NCBI GenBank assembly: GCA_913778275.1
Contig: CAJYWN010000013.1
Span: forward strand, 36,262 to 100,261
DNA from: an uncultured Chryseobacterium sp.
GTDB taxonomy: Bacteria; Bacteroidota; Bacteroidia; Flavobacteriales; Weeksellaceae
DNA length: 64,000 bases
Reading direction: 5' to 3'
Every line of letters begins with the position of its first letter. Position 1 is the stretch's first letter. The notes below the pieces were generated by a model. The model made no database searches and was not told the DNA's origin. It saw only the letters and a list, made by a program, of their open reading frames with translations. Position numbers and translations under genes: made by a program. This document shows positions 53,589 to 61,805 of this stretch, piece after piece.

Positions 53589-54152
53589 TTATCCCTGTTT
53601 TCTGTGCGTGCTTTTCGGAGCGGCTTTGGCTGCAGAAGTGGCTTTTACTTTTGGAGCGGCAGGCTTTTCAGCTTTTGGGGCTGCTTTTTTAGGCGCTTCT
53701 TTTTCTACGTTGAGTTCTTCGGTTGCCGGTTCGCCATCCAGTGTTTCAGGCTCTGCTTTTACAAAGCTTTCCGGAGTGATGTATCCTGCTTTCTGAAGGA
53801 TGTTGTACCACTGCGCCAGCTTTTTGATATCGGAAGCATATACTCTTTCGGTATCGTAGTTAGGAAGAGAAGCCGTCATGAATTCTTTCAGTTCAGCATC
53901 CGTTGCCTTGTGGTGAATGGCTTCCTTGTACTCATAGTTTTTTGCAATATTTTCAAAAACTTCGAACAAAGGAACTTCTTTATCAAATGTAAACATGGCG
54001 ATATTATCCAGTAAGCTTACCTGGCTGGAGTTTCCGATGCTTACTTTTTTCTTCGTGGTAACATCTTCAATGATAAATCCGTTTCTTAATTGAGAAACTA
54101 ATTTGTAAAGTCCTGGTTTTCCTGAAATTGAAATTATTTTTTCTAACAGCAT
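53589..54152 (-). CDS. DUF5606 family protein
   Basis: A 187-residue protein of a flavobacterial conserved family. The N-terminal 130 residues are the conserved domain (LLEKIISISGKPGLYKLVSQLRNGFIIED, then YNILQKAGYITPESF). The C-terminal 50 are an Ala/Lys/Pro-rich tail (KKAAPKAEKPAAPKV). ATG 54152 is chosen because the conserved domain begins there; a longer frame adds 13 unlike residues. Its function is unknown. It sits with def and ruvX, reading the same way. Confidence 0.8.
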   Translation of the reverse strand: MLLEKIISISGKPGLYKLVSQLRNGFIIEDVTTKKKVSIGNSSQVSLLDNIAMFTFDKEVPLFEVFENIAKNYEYKEAIHHKATDAELKEFMTASLPNYDTERVYASDIKKLAQWYNILQKAGYITPESFVKAEPETLDGEPATEELNVEKEAPKKAAPKAEKPAAPKVKATSAAKAAPKSTHRKQG

Positions 54153-54251
54153 AATTTTATTTTTTGTAAATTCTGCAATCGGCTGTTCCACTTCAACAAG
54201 CTCGGTGTGACAACGTTTTGCTTTTCTAATTTTCTTTATTGTTAATGTAAA

Positions 54252-54824
54252 CTATTTTGGAAATCTCATTTTATAACTGATGCTTACGTCACCCTGGGTA
54301 ATTTTGGTCAGCTTTCCTTTTACCAGCTTCTTTTTCAGCGCGCTGAGGTGGTCTGTAAACAAAACGCCTTCGATGTGATCATATTCATGCTGAATTACAC
54401 GGGCTCTAATATCGGAAAAAGTTTCTGTATGTTTTACAAAATTTTCGTCATAATATTCGATCACGATGGTGCCTTTTCTCTTCACATCTTCTCTCACATC
54501 CGGAATAGAAAGACATCCTTCGTTGAACTTCCACTCTTCCCCGGATTCTTCAAGGATTTTCGCATTGATGAACACTTTTTTGAATTCTGCCAGCTCGTCC
54601 TTGATGTCCTCATAATCCTCATCTTCCGCCAAAGGGCTCACATCGATCACAAACAGACGGATATCCAGCCCGATCTGCGGGGCCGCCAACCCAATTCCGT
54701 TGGCGCTGTACATGGTCTCAAACATGTTCTCAATCAGTTCCTGCAGGTTGGGATAATCTTTGTCAATATCCTTTCCTACTTTTCTTAAAACGGGGTCACC
54801 AAAGGCTCTTATCGGTAAAATCAT
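54252..54824 (-). CDS. def: Peptide deformylase
   Basis: A 190-residue iron/zinc hydrolase that removes the formyl group from nascent N-termini. All three signature motifs are present: NGIGLAAPQIG, EGCLSIPDV (Cys ligand) and HEYDH in VIQHEYDHIEGVLF (catalytic Glu and two His). The start overlaps the ruvX stop by 4 bases. Confidence 0.95.
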   Translation of the reverse strand: MILPIRAFGDPVLRKVGKDIDKDYPNLQELIENMFETMYSANGIGLAAPQIGLDIRLFVIDVSPLAEDEDYEDIKDELAEFKKVFINAKILEESGEEWKFNEGCLSIPDVREDVKRKGTIVIEYYDENFVKHTETFSDIRARVIQHEYDHIEGVLFTDHLSALKKKLVKGKLTKITQGDVSISYKMRFPK

Positions 54825-55237
54825 CTTGTTCTTTGTTCTAAAAAATTCTGCAATATGATCGTTGCACTTACTTTATCTATTAATCCTTTCTGCTGCCTCT
54901 GCTTTTTATTTTTTCCGCTCTGGGAGATAAAAAAAGAAGCCATCTTGGATGTAAACCGTTCATCGAAGCGGTTGACCTTCACGGTCGGAAATTCTTTTTC
55001 AAAAATTTCTATGAACTGCAAAATGTCGGTTTCCACTTCGGAGATATTTCCTTTCAGATCTACGGGAAGCCCGATCACGACTTCATCCACCTTATTTTCG
55101 CTGAAATATTTCTTTAAAAATCCAGTGAGAAGCGGCGTCGATACGGTATCCAGACCGCTTGCAATGATCTGCATATCATCGGTTGCAGCGATACCACAAC
55201 GTGCCTTTCCATAGTCTATTGCAAGGATTTGTCCCAT
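54821..55237 (-). CDS. ruvX: Holliday junction resolvase-like / rRNA maturation nuclease RuvX
   Basis: A 138-residue RNase H-fold nuclease of the YqgF/RuvX family, implicated in pre-16S rRNA 5' processing in E. coli. Visible motifs are ILAIDYGKARCGIAATDD (first Asp), VVIGLPVDLKGN (Glu/Asp) and a C-terminal DKVSATIILQNFLE. It is the first gene of a ruvX-def pair with a TAAATTTG box upstream. Confidence 0.92.
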   Translation of the reverse strand: MGQILAIDYGKARCGIAATDDMQIIASGLDTVSTPLLTGFLKKYFSENKVDEVVIGLPVDLKGNISEVETDILQFIEIFEKEFPTVKVNRFDERFTSKMASFFISQSGKNKKQRQQKGLIDKVSATIILQNFLEQRTR

Positions 55238-55244
55238 AGGTTTG

Positions 55245-55278
55245 CAAATTTAGTAAATTTTAATGATTTTATTCCAAA
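55245..55278 (-). promoter_or_regulatory. Promoter of ruvX-def
   Basis: On the minus strand a TTTG (55275-55278) and TAAATTTG (55245-55252) are 22 bases apart, slightly longer than the usual spacing. The -7 box ends 7 bases before the ruvX ATG. Confidence 0.55.
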
Positions 55279-55348
55279 CACATTTTTTTTATAAATCATG
55301 TTTATTCCGCTAATTTTTTTATAATTTTAATTTTCTAAAAACGAAAAT

Positions 55349-55828
55349 ATGAAGAAACTCATTCTTGTAAGACATGCGAAGAGCGACTGGCCGGAAGAAA
55401 CGGAAGACTTCGACAGACCATTGGCAGACAAGGGGTTGGAAGAAGCAATGCATATGTCCCGATTCATGAAAAATAATAACGTGGCGATTGATTATTTTGT
55501 CTCGAGCCCCGCCGTGCGTGCATTGAATACGTGCAAAATTTTCAACCAGTCCTACAACATCAATATTACAACGAATGAGAAGCTGTATAATCCTTCGGAA
55601 AGCAATTTTGAATCGGTGATCTATGATCTTGACGACAACGTGGATTCCGTAGCGTTTTTCTCCCACAACAACGGGATTTCCAATTTCGCGAATTCTATTT
55701 CCGAAGACATTTTCCATTTCCCGACCTGCGGAGTTGCGGGTTTTGAGATCGACTGCAATTCGTGGTCGGAATTTGACGGTGCTAAAAAAAGATTAATCTT
55801 CTTCTACGATCCCGGAAAGATTAAATAA
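55349..55828 (+). CDS. SixA-type histidine phosphatase
   Basis: A 159-residue member of the histidine phosphatase superfamily. The catalytic RHG-type motif is LVRHAKSDWPE with H10, and later VSSPAVRALNTCKIF supplies the second Arg and AFFSHNNGISNF the second His. It resembles SixA, which dephosphorylates phosphohistidine domains. The substrate is not known here. It is followed directly by the right repeat block. Confidence 0.88.
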   Translation: MKKLILVRHAKSDWPEETEDFDRPLADKGLEEAMHMSRFMKNNNVAIDYFVSSPAVRALNTCKIFNQSYNINITTNEKLYNPSESNFESVIYDLDDNVDSVAFFSHNNGISNFANSISEDIFHFPTCGVAGFEIDCNSWSEFDGAKKRLIFFYDPGKIK

Positions 55829-55844
55829 AACGTTTGAAAAAAAT

Positions 55845-56225
55845 CCCACAGATTGCGCAGATTTTCACAGAGAATTAACACATCAGCCACAGAAGATTTT
55901 TTTAAAATATCAAAAATATTTCAGAGCACATTAGAAAAAAAATCAAAGATTTTTAAACTTTTGTACGCTTTTCAACATCAGGCATTTAACTTCTTTAAAC
56001 AGCATACATATCTTTTGCCACTTTTGCGGTTAAAAAGTTCCCACGGATTGCGCAGATTTTCTCAGAGAAATTAACACATGAGTCACAGAAGATTTTTTTT
56101 AAAATATCAAAAATATTTCAGAGCACATTAGAAAAAAAATCAAAGATTTTTTAAAAACTTATGTGTTCTAAAATAGGCGCAAAGATTTATCCTAAAATCT
56201 AATGTGACTTATGTGTTAAAAGCTT
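55845..56225. repeat. Right copy of the inverted dispersed repeat block
   Basis: About 380 bases. Two sub-units start near 55845 and 56039, a period near 194, each reading CCCACRGATTGCGCAGATTTT followed by AACACAT and AGAAGATTTTTTT phrases. The whole is a diverged reverse complement of 48041-48405. It fills the 408-base gap 55829-56236 and contains no gene. Confidence 0.8.
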
Positions 56226-56236
56226 TTGCGGTTAAT

Positions 56237-57781
56237 TTATTTCCTTCGCAAGTCCAGATCATCAAAATCAAAGCTGAAATCCGTAACATCGGAAACCGGT
56301 TTTAATCTCGCCGACCGGGCTTTTCCTGTTTCGTCATAATCAAAAATAATATAGGCATCGGCATCGTAGCTTCTGTCGTCCCATTTGATGATGAAAGAAT
56401 TGTTGGAATATGGCAGCAGCTCACCTTTTAATCTTGGAGAACTTTTGCATGAGATTCTGTAGGTACTTCCCTGCTGTGCAATTTCCACATCTCCGAACCA
56501 CTGATCATTATACGTTCCTGTAAACTGCTCTGCTTTCGGCTGAAGGTTTTTATCTTTTCTGAAAGCTTCAGATTTGGCAAACGCATCTTTTTTCTGCTGG
56601 TTAAAACTTTCTTCCATTTTTTTCATTCTTTCGCCGTAGGTTTTCAGCCAGTTTCTGTCAGCTACTCCCAGATAAGAGTCTTTCACGGTATTGGTAATGG
56701 TATTGAACGCTGCTCCGGACTGTTGATTGGTTAACACCACAATTCCCAGCTTCATATCCGGAATTAAGGTAAACTGCGTAACCGTTCCGATCAATCCTCC
56801 CGTGTGCTGAACCTGTTTGTGACCTTTCACATCGCTTAAAAACCATCCTAAACCGTATCCGTAGAAACTGGTATCGTAAGGATTTTTCGCTGCAACACCG
56901 CTTGGAATCTGCAGACTCCAAAGCTGCTGTACATTTTTATCGGAAACCAGTTTTTTACCCTCTTTCGTGGTGAAATTATTCAATAGAAATTCCGCCCATG
57001 TGGTCATGTCTTTGATGTTGCTCATAATTCCTCCTGCTGCATTGGCCGTTTCGTTCCAGTCGTGAGGAACGGCGATGGCTTTTCCGTCAACCGGAGCGTG
57101 CGCGTCGATCTTATTGGCAACCGCCTTTGCCCTGTTGTAGCTCCCGAAACTGGATGTCATCCCAACAGGCTTCATGATTCTCTGTTCGATAAATTCGGCC
57201 CAGCTTAAACCTGAAATTCTGTGGATCACTTCTCCGGCTACAATGAACATGATGTTGTTATAATCTAATGTTGTTCTGAAAGGATTTTCCGGTTTTAAAT
57301 ACCGTACATTATGAACAATATCGTTCACCGTTAAATTTCCTCCTTCCGGAAAGAACATCAAATCTCCCTGCCCTAAACCTAATCCGGCTCTGTGCGTAAC
57401 CAGGTCTTTGATGGTAACATTTTGGGAAACATACGGATCGTACATCTGGAATTCCGGGATGTATTTTGAAACGTTGTCGTCCCAGTTCAATTTTCCTTCA
57501 TCCGCTAAAATCGCTAATGCCGTGCAGGTAAAACCTTTCGAGTTAGAGGCAATGCCGACCAGCGTATTGTCGTCCATCGGCTGTTTCGTGGTTAAAGACC
57601 GTACGCCAAAGCCTTTAGAGTAAATTACTTTTCCATCTTTGATGATCCCGACCGACATTCCCGGAACATCGAATGTTTTCAATGTGTTTTGTACCAATTC
57701 ATCCAGTTTTTTCTCTTCAACCTGTGCATGGGCCAAACCAACCGCCAGTAAAAGAAGGAAAAAAGAAAGTTTCTGCTTCAT
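56237..57781 (-). CDS. Serine beta-lactamase-like hydrolase with DUF3471
   Basis: A 514-residue exported enzyme of the beta-lactamase/penicillin-binding fold. A signal peptide precedes residue 20 (MKQKLSFFLLLLAVGLAHAQ). The SxxK motif is SNSK in LVGIASNSKGFTCTAL. A Tyr-x-Asn-like site is LDYNNIMFIVAGEVIHRISG, and HTGGLIGTV supplies the third motif. The C-terminal 120 residues are a DUF3471-type beta domain (FTGTYNDQWFGDVEI). Probably a D-amino acid peptide hydrolase or esterase acting in the periplasm. It has a TACATTTG box 14 bases upstream. Confidence 0.88.
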   Translation of the reverse strand: MKQKLSFFLLLLAVGLAHAQVEEKKLDELVQNTLKTFDVPGMSVGIIKDGKVIYSKGFGVRSLTTKQPMDDNTLVGIASNSKGFTCTALAILADEGKLNWDDNVSKYIPEFQMYDPYVSQNVTIKDLVTHRAGLGLGQGDLMFFPEGGNLTVNDIVHNVRYLKPENPFRTTLDYNNIMFIVAGEVIHRISGLSWAEFIEQRIMKPVGMTSSFGSYNRAKAVANKIDAHAPVDGKAIAVPHDWNETANAAGGIMSNIKDMTTWAEFLLNNFTTKEGKKLVSDKNVQQLWSLQIPSGVAAKNPYDTSFYGYGLGWFLSDVKGHKQVQHTGGLIGTVTQFTLIPDMKLGIVVLTNQQSGAAFNTITNTVKDSYLGVADRNWLKTYGERMKKMEESFNQQKKDAFAKSEAFRKDKNLQPKAEQFTGTYNDQWFGDVEIAQQGSTYRISCKSSPRLKGELLPYSNNSFIIKWDDRSYDADAYIIFDYDETGKARSARLKPVSDVTDFSFDFDDLDLRRK

Positions 57782-57795
57782 TTTTTAAATTTTTT

Positions 57796-57803
57796 CAAAT
57801 GTA
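57796..57803 (-). promoter_or_regulatory. -7 box of the serine hydrolase gene
   Basis: The minus strand reads TACATTTG, matching TAnnTTTG, 14 bases before the ATG at 57781. No -33 motif is evident. Confidence 0.45.
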
Positions 57804-57999
57804 GTAAATAAAGCCGTTTACAATCTCCTGCGTTGAATCATTTTTATAAAGGTTGTTTAAACTAATCAATTAATCTCTGCGTCTTTTGCTTTTAAATAAA
57901 ATTTGAACATATTTACAGATTCTTTCTTTCATAATGCTCCGCAAAATTTCATTCAGAATGACATCCGTATCTATTCAATGAAATAATTTAATTTAAACT

Positions 58000-58007
58000 T
58001 ATCTTTG
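58000..58007 (+). promoter_or_regulatory. -7 box of the YfcE-type gene
   Basis: TATCTTTG fits TAnnTTTG and lies 19 bases before the ATG at 58027. No -33 TTTG is clear. Confidence 0.5.
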
Positions 58008-58026
58008 TACAAAATTCAAATATTCA

Positions 58027-58524
58027 ATGACCAAAATCCTTCTCCTTTCCGATTCCCATTCATATATCGATGACCGGATTTTAGAATATGCCAAACAGGC
58101 CGATGAAATCTGGCACGGTGGAGATTTCGGCAGTATGGAGGTGATTGAGCAGCTGGAAAAAATAAAACCGTTAAAAGGAGTTTACGGAAATATCGACAAT
58201 GCAAAAATCCGTTCCGAATTTCCCGAGGTGAATCGTTTCTTTTGTGAAGATGTGGAAGTTCTGATGATCCATATCGGCGGTTATCCCGGAAAATATTCTC
58301 CATTGGCCAAACAGGAAATCACGGCACAAGCTCCAAAATTGTTTATTTCAGGACACTCTCACATCTTAAAAGTGATGTCTGACCCGAAAAACAATCTGCT
58401 GCACCTCAATCCGGGAGCATGCGGAAAGCAGGGATGGCATAAAGTGAGAACCATGATGCGTTTCGTGATCGACGGTACCGAAATCAGGGATCTGGAAGTT
58501 ATTGAATTGGGGCCGAAGTTTTAA
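58027..58524 (+). CDS. YfcE/MJ0936-type metallophosphoesterase
   Basis: A 165-residue cytoplasmic metallophosphodiesterase. All five motifs appear: LLLSDSHSY, WHGGDFGS, VYGNIDN, the His block ISGHSHILK and LNPGACG. The acceptor is unknown; relatives are manganese-dependent phosphodiesterases. It has its own -7 box, and the telomere-like heptamer tract follows its stop. Confidence 0.9.
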   Translation: MTKILLLSDSHSYIDDRILEYAKQADEIWHGGDFGSMEVIEQLEKIKPLKGVYGNIDNAKIRSEFPEVNRFFCEDVEVLMIHIGGYPGKYSPLAKQEITAQAPKLFISGHSHILKVMSDPKNNLLHLNPGACGKQGWHKVRTMMRFVIDGTEIRDLEVIELGPKF

Positions 58525-58528
58525 GTTC

Positions 58529-58571
58529 AGGGTTTAAGGTTTAAAGTTTAGGGTTTAGGGTTTAGGGTTTA
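58529..58571. repeat. Telomere-like heptamer tract (GGGTTTA)
   Basis: About six degenerate to perfect tandem copies of GGGTTTA, with the last three perfect, directly after the stop of the phosphoesterase gene. It may be a slippage-derived low-complexity tract. Confidence 0.8.
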
Positions 58572-58684
58572 TGAAATTGGTGATCAATAATTAAATACTG
58601 CTTTCATTAATTTCTCACAAATATCATTATTAAAACTGTGGGAATTTGCGAAATTATTTGTGACTTTTGTGTTTTAGAAAAACT

Positions 58685-59179
58685 ATGAAAATTGGAGATA
58701 AAGTTTCTGTGGTAGATGAAGATTTGAGCGGGGTGGTGACTTCGGTTAAAGGGAATATTGTTGTTTTTAAAGATGAATACGGCTTTACCCATCAATATCC
58801 GAAAGAAAAGCTGGTTCCGAAAAATTCGGATTTATACGAAAATATTAAAGTGGTAAAAAAAGCCGAGCCTAAAAAAAGCATTTCAAAAAAGCATCAGAAA
58901 AATGCCTTGGTTCTGGATCTGCATTTTCATAATCTCGTTAAAAACCCTAGTGATTACGACAGTTTTGAAAGGCTTTTCATTCAGAAGGAAAGATTGCTCG
59001 AAACGTTGAATTTTTGCAGGAAAAACCATCTCAAGCGACTGGAAATTGTACATGGAATTGGTGACGGTGTCCTTCAGAGCATGGTTTTAGATGTTCTTGA
59101 AAGCCAGACCGGACTTGATTTTTACAATAAGGAAATACTTCACCATCAATCGGGTGCTGTAATGGTAGAATTTCACTAA
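58685..59179 (+). CDS. Smr-domain protein
   Basis: A 164-residue protein with an N-terminal small beta domain (MKIGDKVSVVDEDLSGVVTS) followed by a lysine-rich linker and a C-terminal Smr nuclease-like domain. The latter is seen in LVLDLHFHNL and LEIVHGIGDGVLQSMV, with the LDLH and HGxG signatures. The Smr fold is found in MutS2 and acts on nucleic acids. The start is ATG 58685; an upstream TTG frame is not preferred. The stop codon overlaps the -7 box of the next gene. Confidence 0.88.
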   Translation: MKIGDKVSVVDEDLSGVVTSVKGNIVVFKDEYGFTHQYPKEKLVPKNSDLYENIKVVKKAEPKKSISKKHQKNALVLDLHFHNLVKNPSDYDSFERLFIQKERLLETLNFCRKNHLKRLEIVHGIGDGVLQSMVLDVLESQTGLDFYNKEILHHQSGAVMVEFH

Positions 59180-59184
59180 ATTTG
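59177..59184 (+). promoter_or_regulatory. -7 box of the DUF3822-rsmD pair
   Basis: TAAATTTG overlaps the Smr stop codon and lies 13 bases before the ATG at 59198. Confidence 0.5.
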
Positions 59185-59197
59185 CAGGAATTGAACT

Positions 59198-59914
59198 ATG
59201 AACATACTTAATTTACTTTTCACCAAAGACGGATTGACGTACCAGATTGCGAAAAACAAAAGCATCGTGGAAGAAAAATCCTACTTCAAAGATGAAGAAT
59301 CTCCGGAGAATCTTATTGCAGATCATCTGGATGAAGTATTGATCAAACAGCGGTTTGATGAAATTCATGTTATTTCCGCGCTCAATCATTTTACGCTGAT
59401 GCCGGAAGGTTTCTCGGAACATGAAACCGGATTTGACCTGATCGCTTTTAATGCTCCCGTTGATAAGGAAAAAGAAGAGCTGATGCTGTCGATCAACGAG
59501 AAATTTAAGGTTCAGTTTTATTACACGTTTCCGAAGAATTTTTATAAAAAAATAAAAGAGCTGGCTTTGCCTGTAAGTTTTAATTTTTCGGGTGAAAAGT
59601 TCCTGAATTCCATTCAGAATAAAAACAATAAAGAAATTCATATCAACCTGTATCATAATCAGTGTGAATTTTTTGCGATAGACCAGAAGAAAGTGGTTTT
59701 ATACAACAACCTGGATGTAAATTCTGAGGTGGATTTTCTGTATTTCATCATGTTTACTTTAAGCAAGATCGGTTTCGGGATTAATGAAACCAATTTCTTC
59801 GCTTATGGTGAAACCACGGAAAACGAAACTTTTATTTCAGAATTACAGAAGTTTGTTAAAAATCTGAAAATCGTTTACGATAATATTCCCAATAAAAATT
59901 TTATATTAAATTAG
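59198..59914 (+). CDS. DUF3822 family protein
   Basis: A 238-residue protein of a Bacteroidota-specific family usually found before rsmD. It has an actin/RNase-H-like beta-rich look (NILNLLFTKDGLTYQIAKNKS and VVLYNNLDVNSEVDFLYFIMFTLSK), with no clear catalytic motif. Function unknown; the link to rsmD suggests a role near ribosome or RNA processing. It is followed by rsmD after 61 bases. Confidence 0.8.
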   Translation: MNILNLLFTKDGLTYQIAKNKSIVEEKSYFKDEESPENLIADHLDEVLIKQRFDEIHVISALNHFTLMPEGFSEHETGFDLIAFNAPVDKEKEELMLSINEKFKVQFYYTFPKNFYKKIKELALPVSFNFSGEKFLNSIQNKNNKEIHINLYHNQCEFFAIDQKKVVLYNNLDVNSEVDFLYFIMFTLSKIGFGINETNFFAYGETTENETFISELQKFVKNLKIVYDNIPNKNFILN

Positions 59915-59975
59915 ACTGGAAAATCTGGTTAAGCTTATTTTCCCGATAGTTCTTACCGCCTAAAACCCAACAATT

Positions 59976-60557
59976 ATGTACAGAATCATTTCAGGCAAGT
60001 GGAAAGCCAAGAAGATAGCAGCACCGAGAAATTTTGACGTAAGGCCTACCACAGACTTTGCGAAAGAGGCGCTTTTCAGTATTTTGGAAAACACGTACGA
60101 TATGCAGTCGGTTTCCGTGTTGGATCTTTTTGCAGGCATCGGTTCTATCACCCTGGAATTTGCTTCCAGAGGCTGTCAGGATATCACTTCCGTAGAAATG
60201 AACCCAAAGCATACCGCTTTCATTAATACGACAGCTGCAGAGCTTGATATGGCTTTACAGGTAAACGTTCAGCGTGGAGATGTTTTCGACTGGCTGAAAA
60301 AATTCAGGAATAAAAAATCTTTTGAAATTGTGTTTTCCGATGCTCCTTTCGAAATGGAAGAGAAAAAGTATCAGGAAATCATTTCCCTGGTTTTAAACAA
60401 TAAATACCTGAAAGAAAACGGTGTTCTGGTGGTAGAACATCAGAGCAGAATGAAATTTGACCACCCGAATTTAGTGGATACTCGAAAATACGGAAACGTA
60501 AGCTTCAGTTTTTTTGAACCGAATAAAGAAGTAAATGAAATACAAAATCAGGAATAA
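59976..60557 (+). CDS. rsmD: 16S rRNA (guanine-N2)-methyltransferase RsmD
   Basis: A 193-residue SAM-dependent enzyme that methylates G966 (E. coli numbering) of 16S rRNA. The SAM loop is VLDLFAGIGSITLEFASRG. The catalytic NPPY-type motif is replaced by DAPF at residues 122-125 in VFSDAPFEME, where the family usually has a second Pro. The N-terminal block MYRIISGKWKAKKIAAP and the later VLVVEHQSR are typical. A terminator hairpin overlaps the 3' end. Confidence 0.9.
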   Translation: MYRIISGKWKAKKIAAPRNFDVRPTTDFAKEALFSILENTYDMQSVSVLDLFAGIGSITLEFASRGCQDITSVEMNPKHTAFINTTAAELDMALQVNVQRGDVFDWLKKFRNKKSFEIVFSDAPFEMEEKKYQEIISLVLNNKYLKENGVLVVEHQSRMKFDHPNLVDTRKYGNVSFSFFEPNKEVNEIQNQE

Positions 60558-60576
60558 TTTTTCCTGATTTTTTTAT
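60545..60576. terminator. Terminator overlapping the rsmD stop
   Basis: AAATCAGGA (60545-60553) pairs with TCCTGATTT (60562-60570) over 9 bp, with a T-run after it. The stop codon lies in the loop region. Confidence 0.8.
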
Positions 60577-60618
60577 TATGATTAAATTTGCCGCATTTGT
60601 AATCATTGTGACTAATTT

Positions 60619-60690
60619 TTAGGAGCTTTTTCCCGCTTTCCATTACAATCTTTTTTTACAAAAAAGGATTTTCATTACAATCGGGGCTAT
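60619..60690. repeat. Dispersed flavobacterial repeat with internal hairpin
   Basis: The phrase AGGAGCTTTTTCCCGCTTTC is followed by a CATTACAATC repeat (near 60640 and 60673) around an AATC/GATT hairpin and by TCGGGGCTA. It resembles intergenic repeats I associate with this lineage. It fills part of the 308-base gap 60558-60865. The rest shows a hairpin at 60835-60861. Confidence 0.5.
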
Positions 60691-60834
60691 TTTTAAATTA
60701 CTCATTAGTATAGATACCCTAATTTGTTTTTCCGTAGGAATCTCAACCGCAATATTTTATGTCTTTATGCATTGTTTAGATCCTTACAGGATAACAAGCT
60801 GCGTTGTTTTAGAATTGAGTTAGCTCTAAAAGAT

Positions 60835-60861
60835 AAAGCTGCTTCAGACAGAAACAGCTTT
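60835..60861 (-). terminator. Terminator after murI
   Basis: AAAGCTG (60835-60841) pairs with CAGCTTT (60855-60861) over 7 bp with a 13-base loop, and the minus strand beyond is T-rich. It stands 5 bases past the murI stop. Confidence 0.55.
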
Positions 60862-60865
60862 TGTT

Positions 60866-61696
60866 TTATAATACTTTTAATTCCAGATCAATGGTTTTCC
60901 CGAAGAATTTCTTTGAAATTTTTTCGAAATTTTTAGTAAGATCGGAGAGATAAAAATGATAGTTCGGACTGGGATTCTGATCATTCAGCAGATTGTATTT
61001 ATCCAGAATACTTTTAAGGTGATTGGCCACAATATTCGGGGAATCAATCACGCGAACCCGGTTTCCGTAATATTGCTTGATTTCTTCAATTAACAGGGGG
61101 TAGTGAGTACATCCTAAAATCAGGGTCTCGATATTCTTCAGCTTACTGTTGCTCAGATAATTATAAATAATTGCATGGGTAATCGGATGATTTTTAAAAC
61201 CTTCCTCAATGGCAGGAACCAATAAAGGCGTAGCCAGTTCATCCACCTTGATCCACTTATTATGTTTTCTGATGCTCTTTTTGTACAAGCCGGAATTCAC
61301 CGTTGCTTTTGTTGCAATAACTCCCACATTATTATGAATTTCATATGAGACTTTTTCCGCGACAGGATTGATCACGTCAATTACCGGAACTTTTCCCGCC
61401 ACCGACTGCATGACTTCATTGAGCGCATTTGCGGTAGCCGTGTTGCAGGCAATCACAATCGCCTTGCAGTTCTGCTCCAGCAAAAAATTAGTGATCTTCG
61501 TAGAATATTCAATAATGGCTTCCCTGGATTTTTCGCCGTAAGGAAGATGTTTGGTATCACCGAAATAGATCAGGTCTTCGTGAGGAAGAAGCCTTTTGAT
61601 TTCTTTGGCAACCGTTAATCCCCCAACTCCGCTGTCAAAAATACCAATCGGCTGCTTCGCTGAAAGATGAGCGTAATCTTGCTTTTTCGTTTTCAA
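60866..61696 (-). CDS. murI: Glutamate racemase
   Basis: A 276-residue cofactor-independent racemase making D-glutamate for peptidoglycan. The signatures are IGIFDSGVGGLTV, the catalytic cysteine in VIACNTATANAL and the second in LILGCTHYPLL. The start is TTG at 61696, giving LKTKKQDYAHLS; no ATG precedes the conserved N-terminus. A TATTTTTG box is visible on the minus strand at 61717-61724. Confidence 0.94.
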   Translation of the reverse strand: MKTKKQDYAHLSAKQPIGIFDSGVGGLTVAKEIKRLLPHEDLIYFGDTKHLPYGEKSREAIIEYSTKITNFLLEQNCKAIVIACNTATANALNEVMQSVAGKVPVIDVINPVAEKVSYEIHNNVGVIATKATVNSGLYKKSIRKHNKWIKVDELATPLLVPAIEEGFKNHPITHAIIYNYLSNSKLKNIETLILGCTHYPLLIEEIKQYYGNRVRVIDSPNIVANHLKSILDKYNLLNDQNPSPNYHFYLSDLTKNFEKISKKFFGKTIDLELKVL

Positions 61697-61716
61697 AATT
61701 GAACTGAAATTTTATA

Positions 61717-61724
61717 CAAAAATA
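61717..61724 (-). promoter_or_regulatory. -7 box of murI
   Basis: The minus strand reads TATTTTTG, fitting TAnnTTTG, about 20 bases before the murI start. No -33 element is evident. Confidence 0.4.
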
Positions 61725-61735
61725 GTGAAATTGTT

Positions 61736-61800
61736 GGATGCCTGAAGCCGGATGCCAGAAGTTTTTTACAAACCGTTACCCCATCTTCTACTTCATACTT
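61736..61800. repeat. Second copy of the nuoG-nuoH dispersed repeat
   Basis: GGATGCCTGAAGC at 61736 followed by AACCG-type sequence to 61774 matches 29895-29931 with a few differences, and a later CCATCTTC arm is shared. It lies between murI and hemW. Confidence 0.5.
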
Positions 61801-61805
61801 CCTGC

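Noticed and set aside
53604..54014. 136-residue plus-strand frame opposite the DUF5606 gene
   Set aside because: It is the antisense shadow of a conserved gene with an Ala/Lys/Pro-rich tail, with unnatural Cys/Phe-rich composition.
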